A stretch of 64,000 nt of DNA from Lindgomyces ingoldianus (taxonomy: Eukaryota; Ascomycota; Dothideomycetes; Pleosporales; Lindgomycetaceae). Made by a program: the position numbers and the translations under genes. The notes under the pieces were generated by a model that was not told the origin of the DNA, did no database searches, and saw nothing but the letters and a program-made list of their open reading frames with translations. The stretch covers positions 216,107-280,106 of the forward strand of contig NW_022985200.1 of the NCBI RefSeq assembly GCF_010093535.1. Direction: 5' to 3'. Positions 25,440 to 34,901 of the stretch are shown piece by piece. Within the stretch, counting starts at the first letter, position 1; the number at the start of each line of letters is the position of its first letter.

Positions 25440-25560
25440 CGGCCAGATGCCGTGCGCTACACATCTTAATTGCAGCTGCATTATCCAGGCTCTGTAGTCG
25501 GTGTGGTCTCGAAGGACAACTGTTGCGTCTTAAGGAGGCTAGGTGGCTATTTTGTGTTAA
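25440..25560 (-). pseudogene. Gag N-terminal fragment of copia-1 that escaped RIP
   Basis: About 120 bp with normal GC content lie inside otherwise saturated copia-1. The minus strand reads RDHTDYRAWIMQLQLRCVAH and then GIWPQVDP without a stop, matching copia Gag N-termini. Downstream of WPQVDP the frame quickly becomes stop-ridden and AT-rich. Confidence 0.6.
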
Positions 25561-25582
25561 TAGAGGCACTAAGACTCTTAAT

Positions 25583-25883
25583 TATTAGATTAAAGCACTG
25601 TTTCTAGGCTTCCTAAGATAAATAATAGGTTTAGATATAATGTATAAGTTAATAATTAATTATGTTAATTTATTAATTCTTTTTCTACTCTACTTGTGTT
25701 GCTTAGCTTTTTGTTTTGCTGCTCTAAGTCCCTCGCGCACTTGCCCTATGCGCGACCAGCTTGCAAAATGCTGCAAAATGCAGCAATTTGCAGCAACATA
25801 CTGTTCGAGCTTATTGCTTGTACTATGTAGCAGCTTTCGTCAAGCGTTCCTCCTGTCTTGACAGTAGGTGCGCATATCTAACA
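25583..25883 (-). repeat. 5' LTR of copia-1 with three 10 bp tandem units
   Basis: This 301 bp copy has a RIPped inner end (TATTAGATTAAAGC against TGTCAGATTGAAGC in the other LTR), while both copies keep GAGCTTATTGC and TCAAGCGTTCCTCC. Confidence 0.9.
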
Positions 25884-25888
25884 ATTAC

Positions 25889-27435
25889 CTGTATAGCTGC
25901 TTAGCTGCTAGTAAGAATAATAACCTAGTCTGCTGTCTAGCATGTTAGGAGGGAGGTCAGCGCTGCCGCTATTGCTGCTAGCTCTGCTGTGTAGGGGTTT
26001 TGCTCTGTCCTAGGTCTTAAGGTAAAGGACAAGGTAGCAGCTTAAGCAGGCGCTCCCCTCTGCATGTTGTCTATTACCTCTTCTATCTCTACTATACTAA
26101 GCTAGACAGATGCGTTTGTTGCAATTTTAATACTATTACACTAGTTAGCTAGTGTTATAGCCTTTACTTAGTCTAGTTTAAACATTACTAAGATATAATA
26201 GTTTTATAGCTACACACTATACAGATTAATTATTTCTATTTAGTTAGTATTAAGCCTTTCTAGCTATTTTATAATCTTTTATAGTAGTAATTAAAACTGT
26301 TAAAAGCCTATAATATAAAATTTTAACATAAGGTTTGTTTTTAGTAGCATGTAAACATTAATCTACATCTTAATAGCTCTTACTATGTAGCGTTTATGCA
26401 CTGTCTATAGACTTGCTTCTGCCTCTGCTACAGCTGCAGTAACTGTCTAGAAGCAGCTTATAACAGCTTAAGCTTTTATTTTCTATATTCTATTTATTAC
26501 TTTTATTAACATTATGCTACACATGTGCATCTATACACTTAATGTGTAGTCTACTACTAGTGCTACTGTTAACTTAAAAAGCTGCTAGGCTGTAGTAGAG
26601 AAGACTATCTATAACTGCCTTAGCGCTAGGGCTGCTCTTAGGCCCCTTGCTGCTACTCTTGCTATGTGCTGCTTATATCTTAGCTTTACATTTATAATAA
26701 TGCCTAGAATTTTAGCTTTTATTATTAGTTTAACTAGCTATCTTTTAACACTTACTAGTTTTACACTTATTTCACCTTTATTTTTTATAAAGTGTATTAA
26801 GGTAGTTTTATTTTTTTTAAAAGTTACTTTACTTTTTTTATTTTACTTTATTACTTTTTTAATAATGTTTTAGAGTTTTATGTAATTTTTTTTAGCTAAA
26901 AGTTTTATTACTTAAGCATTATAGTTATTTATAAAAGTAAATAAACTACTATAAGCATTAATCTAGTGTTAGACTAGATTAGTGTTAAAGAAGAGAAATA
27001 AAATTAAAAAAAAAGATTCTTATAAAAGCCCTGCCTAGGGCAGCAGTTTCTTCTTAGACGTGTAGCTGTTAACTATAATAGTTGCTATATAATTAAAGTA
27101 AAAGGCGTCTATCTATTATACTAAGCCTAGTAGTATCTCTCTAGTATAGAGCCTCTAGGTTAGCCTGTCTTTACATACTCTGTTATATGCTCTTTTTATG
27201 TTAAAGCTTACTAGACTTAGCACTCTTTTAAATCTTTATGTATTAAAAATATGTTTTTATAACATTAATAGCGCTTATTTTACTAATTACTATTTTCTTT
27301 TACTAAAGTAGTTTATAAAAAGTAACTTATATATTTTTATTATATATAAGATTTTTTTTACTATAATAGCTTTAAAAATCTTACTAAAAGTTAATAGTAA
27401 AAAAATAAGTCTTTATAACTTTACTACTTTATAGT
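25889..27435 (-). pseudogene. Tad1-like LINE copy A, segment 3: RT core to RNase H
   Basis: On the minus strand the RT motif VSFNIKRAYN (from a F-D-x-K-x-A-[FY]-N box, about 27200) is followed by RLYTREILLGLV and IDAF, then thumb/connection sequence (ILGIIIN.KL.YK QHIARVAARGLRAAL) and RNase H (IATNASV..., QNPYTAELAAIAAAL, the latter at about 25960-26010). RIP has converted most Gln, Arg and Trp codons to stops. The order RT then RNase H, with EN upstream, fits fungal Tad1/I-type LINEs. Confidence 0.82.
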
Positions 27436-27437
27436 TA

Positions 27438-28569
27438 ACGTACCTAACGGGTTGGCCGGCCACACGGGTTAGCCGGCCACTTTTGCCAAGCCCCCACCAA
27501 AACCACTCTATTCTCTCGCAAAACAGCCCACTTTAGCCCTGTATAGAGTAATATAATACAAGATATTATTTAAAGTCTACTTCTGCTACTTACTTACATG
27601 TATGTAAGTTATGCCTAGTCTAATTGCACTGCCTGCATTACCTTTAACTTAGCTTACTTTCTTTAGCGTGCACCTGCGTCTTTAGCTTCTTTCTATTACT
27701 ACGCGCTCTAAACTCCTTTAGAGTAGTTAGACAAGCTCTATCCTTAACTATTAAGGTCTCTTCTGCCTAAATTTACTTTCTTTTATGTAATCTATGTTGC
27801 GTAGCAGCCTTATTTGCTGCTTAAAGCTTTATAATCTTATAGCCTACCCTGTTATGTTAATGCTCTAGATAACTATTATCTACTCTCTATTACCTTACTA
27901 TATTACCTTTAGCTGTCCTTGTCTCTCTAAAGCTGTAATAACTACTCTAGTTAATATCTAGCCTATTATAAAGCTTAACTTGTTAAAGTTATACCTGTCT
28001 TTATTCTAGATACTGTACTTAGCTTTTATGTTAGCTACTAGGCAAAACTAGCCCTAGATAACCTCTAGATCCTTATAAAGCGCTCTTTTATAATTATACT
28101 TATAATTAAACTTTATTATAAACTTAGAGCAGTGCTTAACCTACATACTAGTCTAGTTTAAGCTAACCTAGCCTAGATTGCGCTCTGCGGGCAAGAAATT
28201 AGCTATATTAGCTACAGCTGCAAGCCTAGGGGGAAATCTGCGCGTAATAAGCTTAAGTATGTACTTAACAACTACCTTCTTCTTAAGCTTAGTTAGATTC
28301 CTTAATTTAGGCTAGCATTCTGCTTGTAAAGGCTGTCTAGCGCGTTAATTGCTTAGTGTTGTGTGAGAGACATTATAGATAGCTGTAGCGCGTTGCAAGG
28401 AGAGTTTTAAGTCTTGTTTAAGAGCTAAAAGAGCAAGCTGTATCTAACGTTCTTTAGAAGATTTAATCTAGTGTTGTTGTTAAGGCATTATGTAGATAGG
28501 TAGAGTTTAGTGGGGGCTTGGCAAAAGTGGCCGGCTAACCTGTGTGGCCGGCTAACCTGTTAGGTACGT
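27438..28569 (-). mobile_element. pogo-type element with variant TIR, internally deleted
   Basis: This 1132 bp element is flanked by TA (27436-27437, 28570-28571) and inserted in the LINE RT. Its TIR shares ACGTAC and TTTTGCCAAG with the main family but carries two direct copies of a different 15 bp core (GGGTTRGCCGGCCAC). The minus strand reads 5' transposase sequence (about 28560-27900) joined to the 3' zinc-knuckle end, so the middle is deleted. It is non-autonomous. Confidence 0.85.
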
Positions 28570-28571
28570 TA

Positions 28572-30667
28572 CTTTTTTTTTAGCTTTTTAAGCAGGACAA
28601 TCTAAGTGTTTCTCTACTATGCTAGGATAACTCTTTTCTCTAGTAATGTTTAAAATAAAAGTAGGATTCTTTTTTTTTATAACTAGCTATAGCTGCCTCT
28701 ATACTATAACTAGAAGCCTATTATTACCTAGTGCCTTCTACAGCTTAGCTGTAAACAGACAGCATTCTATTTTGTTTATAGTTAGGTTAGGCATGCTAAC
28801 TAGGCTATGTTGCTAGTGTTTGCTCTTATTCTTAATAGTGTTTAAAAGTAGTAGAAAAAATAACTATAGTAACTTATCTACTATCTTTAGATTTTCTTTT
28901 ATGCTTAATTTATTAGTTCTCTTTAAAGAGGGTATTTTATTAAATGTTATAGCACTATTTAACTAAAAGTATTTTATAGCTTTCTAAATATTAGCATTAT
29001 TTACTAAAAATTTCTTCTAGTAAGTTCTACGCTGTTACTATATTATGTTGTAAAATTTCTTTACTACTACTTTTACTTATTATTTTATTTTTATACTTAT
29101 CTTTTTTGCCTACTGTTCTGCTTTTGCCTTGTTTCTTTAGTGTGTATATACTCTTTATAACTATGTAAAGTCTGCAGTCTACTATTTTTTTATATATAGT
29201 AAGGGCCTAGCTTTTAGGGTTAGCTTGTAGACTACTTTTATTACTGCTCTTATTAGCCTATCTGTCTGTTACTGTACACTACTCTTTATTAGTTTAGCTT
29301 TAAGTGTTTTCTTAACTTTTATTTATATTATTTTTTATAGTGCATTTTTAAATAATAGTCTTACTTCTACTTACTATTTTAAAGTGTTTACATTAAAGGT
29401 TATTTTAATTACTTTATAATCTAACCTATGTTCTATCTTATAGACTTTATAGCATAGTGCTGTAGCTACTAAGTTATTTAAAGTTAGCATTAAATTAATA
29501 GTGCTTTTACTTATTTCTTACTGCTATGTTTTTATGCCCTTAAAAAGTAGGCTGTAAAGTAAATAGTCTACTATAAAGTGTATAATAAAGTTTACTTTAC
29601 TTTAGTAAGTGTTTAACACATTATCCTCTTTCTATAATTAGTTATGTTAGTTAAAATTACCTGCTAAAACTACATCTACTTATGTTCTAGTTTAGTTATG
29701 TGTAGTTTAAATTAAAGTTTAAATGTAATTTATTATTTTTTTTAGTGCTTACTTATTTTTTATTTTAATATAGACTAACACTACTAGGACTGTTTAACTA
29801 AGTAGTTATAGTGTTACTGCTATAAGGTCTAGCAACTGTACTAGCAGCTATTTAGCCTTAATGTCTTTCTATATCTAGAGCATACTCTAGAAGAGCTACC
29901 TCTTGTCTCTACATGCAGTTAGCGTAAATTTAGCCTAGTAGGCGTGTCTAGCTAGTGTTATAATAATTCTCTTTTTTTATTTTTTTATGCATAAGGTTTT
30001 TAAATAGCTAATATAGTAAAGTTTTATAGTTACTTATTATTTATTACACTATGTAGTACTTTATGTTTTTTTTTATATTAAGTTAGAATATTTTAAGCGT
30101 TCTAGGCATTTTAACTAGGGTATAGCACTTAATAGTTCTTAAAGAAAGATTTATAAAAGCCTTTATAAAGTACACATTTAGAGACTATTACTTAGCATTT
30201 ACTATAGTAGTGTTCTTTGCTAGCGCACCTAGCACAAACTTGCTGCCTTGTGCATGTAAATGCCTTATGCTCTAGCTGTTAGCATTAGTAGCACTATAAT
30301 AGTTTATTTTATAGTTTAAATAGTCTTATGTATGCAGATTCTCTATTAATATAGAAGTACTATTCTTATAGCAGCTAGGCTGTATTACTACTTTTAGTAA
30401 CATATACTACTATTAATTTATATGCCTTTCTTAAATTCTTTTTACTTAGCTAGCTAACTTTTACTACTTACACTTTATTTTTAGCCTTAAGAGCCTCTAA
30501 GGTTTTTAGTTAGATTTGTTTTTCTTCTAACAGCACTACTAGCTAGTTAGTGTTATCTACCCTAATTAAAAAGAGCTAGTTACGCAGTATTCTAACTCCT
30601 CTAGCTACTATCTTATAGGCTACCTTTTTAACTACTTAGAGCTTACTTTTATTTTTATATATAACTT
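28572..30667 (-). pseudogene. Tad1-like LINE copy A, segment 2: endonuclease and RT N-terminus
   Basis: The minus strand carries the ORF1/ORF2 boundary, the endonuclease domain (about 30450-29380; the same region in copy B at 59500-59830 shows FN-H-N-L-D, IIHF and the STINLML motif) and the RT N-terminal region. All frames are broken by TAG/TAA. The RT continues at 27435 beyond the variant pogo. Confidence 0.72.
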
Positions 30668-30669
30668 TA

Positions 30670-31769
30670 ACGTACTTTATAGGCGAGTTGCTCACACACC
30701 CGAGTCGCTCACTTTTGCCAAGACCCCACCAAACCACCCTTCCTACACCAATGCAGTCCCCACAACACTACTTAGACGCGCTAAAAGAACGTTAGATACA
30801 GCTTACACTCTAAGCTTTTAAATAAGACATAAAACTCTTAAAGAAATGTGCTATAGCTATGTGCAGGGTCCTATAAAAGACAACAAATAACTACAGCGCT
30901 AGACAACCTTTATAAGCTAATTCTACAGCCAAATTACAGAGGCTAGGCAATAAAAAGGAGCAGGTGATTGTTAAGACTATACTTAAGCTATATGCGCGAG
31001 GAATTTCCCCTTAGATAGCATTTATAGCTAATATAGCCAATTCTTTGCGCGCTAAGCGTAATCTAGGCCATGTTCGCATAAACTAGCCTAGTACGTTTGT
31101 GAAGCGTTATTTAGAGCTTAAAGTAACATTTAAGCGTAAGTACAACTATAAGAGAGCCCTCTGCGAGAGTCCTGGGGTAATTCAGGGCAGGTTTAGCCTT
31201 GTGGAGAATATTAAAGCTAAGTATAGCATCTAGGATAATAACACGTACAACTTTAGCAAGACAGGGTTTATAATCAGCTAGATATCTCTTAACTATACTT
31301 GCGCTTAAAACTTCACTTTAAGCTCTAAATAACGCTTCACAAACGTACTAGGCCAGTTTATGCGAACATGGCCTAGATTACGCTCAGCGCGCAAAGAATT
31401 GGCCATATTAGCCATAAATGCTATCTAAGGGGAAATTCCTCGCGCATATAGCTTAAGTATAGTCTTGACAATCACCTGCTCCTTTTTATTGCCTAGCCTC
31501 TGTAATTTGGCTGTAGAATTAGCTTGTAAAGGTTGTCTAGCGCTGTAGTTATTTATTGTCTTTTACAGGACCCTGCACATAGCTACAGCACATTTCTTTA
31601 AGAGTTTTATGTCTTATTTAAAAGCTTAGAGCGTAAGCTGTATCTAACATTCTTTTAGCGCGTCTAAGTGGTGTTGTGGGGAATGCATTGGTGTAGGAAG
31701 GGTGGTTTGGTGGGGTCTTGGCAAAAGTGAGCGACTCGGGTGTGTGAGCAACTCGCCCATGAAGTACGT
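30670..31769 (+). mobile_element. 1100 bp palindromic pogo derivative, best preserved copy
   Basis: The element is flanked by TA (30668-30669, 31770-31771). The left arm (30670 to about 31145) and right arm (about 31298-31769) are near-perfect inverted repeats of the pogo 5' end, including TIR and N-terminal transposase sequence. The loop (about 31146-31297) is forward pogo sequence ending at the palindrome AGATATCT (31280-31287) and carries the YNF..TGF segment of the DDE domain. It encodes no complete transposase, so it would need one in trans. RIP is lighter here than elsewhere. Confidence 0.92.
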
Positions 31770-31771
31770 TA

Positions 31772-32429
31772 ATTTAATTAGTGTTTTTTAGGTTTTTAAC
31801 TACTGCTGCATATTACTATTCTATGTGCTTATAGTTTGTTTACATTTTTTTTTAATAGCTTATTTAATCTTACCTAGTTTTACTTTCTCTTTATTTACCT
31901 TTTTAATCTTAGATGTGTTAATTATGTAGTAAAGTGTGTCTGTTATTATTAAGAGTGCTATATTAGTAGAAAAGGTCTATAAGTTACTAGGCTAGCTACT
32001 TAGAGGCAATTATGCTATAGCAGCGTAAGATAGTAATTTACTAGGCAGCGTGTAAGATCTAGCTAGAAGGGTCTTAAATTTATCTACTATTACTTTGTTC
32101 TTTACTTTTAGTGCTTCTACTTTTTAAGTAAGTGCTTTTATTATTATCTTAATCTAGGTTGCATGTTTTTTTTATTTACTTTATTATAGCTATTATTTTA
32201 TCTTAGGTCTTTTTAAGTGCTATAAGCACTATAGCTAATAAGTCTTTTTTTTATTTTACTTTTACACTTTTTTTAGGTAGTTATACTTATTTCTTTATTA
32301 TATTTTATTCTTAGTTAGCCTTAAGTGTAGGTTAATTATAAGGCTTTAGAGGCTTTTTAGTTAATATTAATTACTTTATTTATTTTACTTTTATTACTTA
32401 AGTTTTCTTATTATCTTTTTATATTCTCT
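31772..32429 (-). pseudogene. Tad1-like LINE copy A, segment 1: ORF1 remnant
   Basis: This segment matches, in reverse, the plus-strand sequence at 51745-52400 (LINE copy B). By position it should encode the ORF1 (Gag-like) protein, but it is too AT-rich and stop-ridden for me to see zinc knuckles with confidence. Confidence 0.6.
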
Positions 32430-32712
32430 GCCTTAGTTGCCTTGCGCGTCCTAACGCGTGTTTAGGTTAATTGCCGCCCCTAACGCGTGTCCTCCACCTC
32501 CGATTCCATTAATTCACGACTCCCCTGGGTCCCGCGCAGTTGTCTCGTCCTCTGGTACTTATCCCCGGTTCTCTAGGAGAGAGGGGGGGGGTTTAGGGTT
32601 AGGTACCGGTACTTATCTTGCAACCCCCTCAGTCGCCGCAGCTCCGGTCTTCCTCAATTCGCCAAAAGTTGATCCAAATTCCGGGGGGTGGTCCAAATTC
32701 GCCGATTTTTAA
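32430..32712 (-). other. GC-rich LINE 5' UTR with telomere-like motif
   Basis: The 5' end of LINE copy A is GC-rich and free of RIP, in sharp contrast to the body. It contains a homopolymer-plus-repeat stretch GGGGGGGGGTTTAGGGTTAGG (32588-32608) next to the palindrome GGTACC/ACCGGT, and several ACGCGT sites. The same block opens LINE copy B at 51540. It is 5' flanked by the TA of the pogo at 32715. The short open frames here are chance. Confidence 0.7.
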
Positions 32713-32714
32713 TA

Positions 32715-34580
32715 ACGTACTTCATGGGCGAGTTGCTCACACACCCGAGTCGCTCACTTTTGCCAAGACCCCACCACACCACCCTTCCTACACTAATGCA
32801 TTCCTAACAACACCACTTAAACGCGTTAAAGGAACGTTAGATGCAGCTTGCGCTCTAGGCTCTTAAACAAGACGCAACACTCTCTAACTAACGCGCTGCA
32901 GCTATCTACAGGGTCCCTTAAAAGATAATAAGCAACTAACACACTAGACAACCTTTCTAAGCTAATTATACAGCTAACTTATAGAAGCTAGATAATAACA
33001 AGAAGCAAGTAATTATTTAGCACATACTTAAGCTAGATGCGCAAGGATTTCCCCCCTAGCTAGCAGCTGTGGCTAATATAGCTAATTCTTTATGCGCTAA
33101 GTGTAATATAGGCTATATTAGCATAAACTAGCTTAATATGTTTATTAAGTGTTACCTAAAGCTTAAAGTAAAGTTTAAGCGTAAGTATAACTATAAAAGA
33201 GCTTTTTATAAGAATTTTATAGTAATTTAAGGCTAGTTTAACCTTATAAAGAATATTAAAGCTAAGTATAGCATCTAGAATAATAACATGTACAACTTTA
33301 ACAAGACAGGGTTTATAATAGGCTAGATATCTACTAGAGCAGTTGTTACAGGTTTAGAGAGACAAGAACAGCTAAAAGCAGTCTAGCTAGGTAACTAGGA
33401 GTAGACAACAGCTATCTAAGGCATTAATGCTAAAAAGTAGGCTATTCTACTTTTTATTATCTTTTAAAGTAGCAACTACCTTTTAAACTAGTACAAGAAG
33501 GAAAATCTACTTTAGAATTAAGTTATTATAATCTCTAAGCGCAGCTAGACTACTAATTAGCTTAGTCTAGACTAGTTAAAGCACTTTAACGCGCATATAA
33601 AAAAGTGTACTGTTAGCAGCTACTATCTGCTAGTTATTAACAGCTATAAGAGCTATAACTTACTTTATTTTTAGTAATACTATAAGAATAATAAAATTAT
33701 TACTATTTATATATTTTTTTACTTATTACACCTTTTATAGCTACTTAATGTAGGTTGTTTTACTTCTTTAAAGAAGGTGTATAGGCGCTAAGCTAAAAAC
33801 CTTATATATAACTAAATTACTTATATTATAAAAATAAAGTTCTTACTATGCTTTAAAGTAGCCTATAATGCTGTAATTACTTTTAGTAATATCTAAGAAG
33901 AGTTCTAAAGCACTAGATTAGTTCCTTTTAACCTATAATAAGTTATAATAGGCCTTAATGTAAAGTTGCGCACTCTATTACTACTACTACTTATATATAA
34001 TAAGCCCTAGTAGTTATAAACCTTAAGTAATACTCTAGAACTTAAGTTATAATTAATACTTATAAAGATAAAAATTTAAAAGCATATAAATAGTTTACTA
34101 ACTTTTATAGTTAAGGTGTTTAAAAAAGTCTTAAAAGGGGTAGTAATAATTATATATAAGCTAGTGTTAGTGTAATAAGAAATTACTAAGCTTTAAGTAG
34201 CTAATAAAGCTACTATATAACATAAATTACATAAAAAAAAGTAGATTAAAGTAAAAAAAACTTTAATAATTTAGAAAAGCTTATACTTAACAGCTTTAAA
34301 AGAGTTTAGGGCGCGCAGTAACAGGAAGAAGGCAAAGAAGCAGGTGCAAGCTAAAGTAGGTAAGCTATTCTAAAGGCGCTGCAGATAGTGCAATTAGACT
34401 AGGCATAACACATAAATGTGTAAGCAAGAAGCAGAAGTAGTATCTAAATAATATTCTAGGCTGTACTGTACTATATAGTGCTAGAGCGGGTTGTTATAGG
34501 CTATAATAGAGTTTGTTAGGGTGGGGTCTTGGCAAAAGTGAGCGACTCGGGTGTGTGAGCGACTCGCCCATGAAGTACGT
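32715..34580 (+). mobile_element. full-length 1866 bp pogo/Fot1-type transposon, RIPped
   Basis: The element has TIRs starting ACGTACTTCATGGG, TA target duplication (32713-32714, 34581-34582) and exactly the same length as the copy at 40161. The TIR contains two direct copies of a 12 bp core (CGAGTYGCTCAC) then TTTTGCCAAGACCCCACC. Its right end lies about 320 bp upstream of the aldehyde dehydrogenase start codon. Confidence 0.93.
32900..34440 (+). pseudogene. DDE (pogo/Fot1) transposase, RIP-inactivated
   Basis: Reading through stops, the frame shows an N-terminal helix-turn-helix region (about 33000-33130, LAAVANIANSL), the motif YNFNKTGF (33294-33317; the family has D-E before TGF, and both residues here are G-to-A mutated), a GN.E..TAI.GINA stretch (about 33380-33430), LLVINSYKSYN (from the family's DGH-S box, about 33633), then HLLQ.L.VGCF..LKK.YRR (about 33720-33790), and a C-terminal zinc-knuckle pattern C-x2-C-x4-H-x4-C (about 34378-34425). 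These are the DDE_1/pogo landmarks in the usual order. Catalytic acidic residues are lost, so the protein is dead. Confidence 0.88.
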
Positions 34581-34582
34581 TA

Positions 34583-34901
34583 CGATAGATCGGCAGCTCC
34601 GAGAGTCCGTGCTCAAACTCTCCCTTCTGAGAGAAGCTTGTTGACAGCTTCCTAGCCTTTGCCTAACTGCCGATGCCTTTTTGCGACAAACTAGGTCTGA
34701 AAATGGCTTCCACCTCATTTTCCGACTATCGTGCTCGCGCTGAGTTTAAGCGAACGTCTGCTTGTCGCACCCTGAAACCCCGTTTGGAGATTTCATCCCC
34801 ACCTCTTTCCACATATATACAGACGTTTGGGGTTTGCTTCTCTATTACACACAGATAGCCTCTCGACCTTCACGTACTTGACAGAAGAACAAGTCTTCAA
34901 A
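34583..34901 (+). promoter_or_regulatory. promoter/5' UTR of the aldehyde dehydrogenase gene
   Basis: This short GC-normal stretch lies between the pogo TIR and the start codon. It has a TATA-like CATATATACAG (about 34811) roughly 90 bp before the ATG and a favourable start context CAAAATGGCG. The whole proximal promoter must fit in about 320 bp unless the transposon contributes. Confidence 0.5.

Larger units (their letters stand above)
13693..25883 (-). mobile_element. copia-1: Ty1/copia retrotransposon, interrupted and RIPped
   Basis: LTRs 13693-14063 and 25583-25883 are flanked by ATTAC on both sides (13688-13692, 25884-25888), proving one insertion. Without its insert (16934-23708) the element is about 5.4 kb. 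On the minus strand, Gag is at about 25570-24900 (DHTDYRAWIMQLQLRC, GVNN), the integrase part runs through about 24900-23709 and 16930-15700, and RT at about 15640-14900 has FYIDNLIIAYR (a YxDD box with Asp changed to Asn by G-to-A). RNase H should fall in the assembly gap. A polypurine tract (AAGGGGGTGTG) precedes the 3' LTR. It was inserted into the RNase H region of a LINE. Confidence 0.88.

Noticed and set aside
26664..26873. A 69-codon hydrophobic frame
   Set aside because: It lies antisense to the LINE RT/RNase H region and its hydrophobicity reflects T-rich RIPped DNA.
32458..32866. Two overlapping frames of 82-84 codons near 32.5-32.9 kb
   Set aside because: They cover the GC-rich LINE 5' UTR and run into the pogo TIR; no homology is visible.
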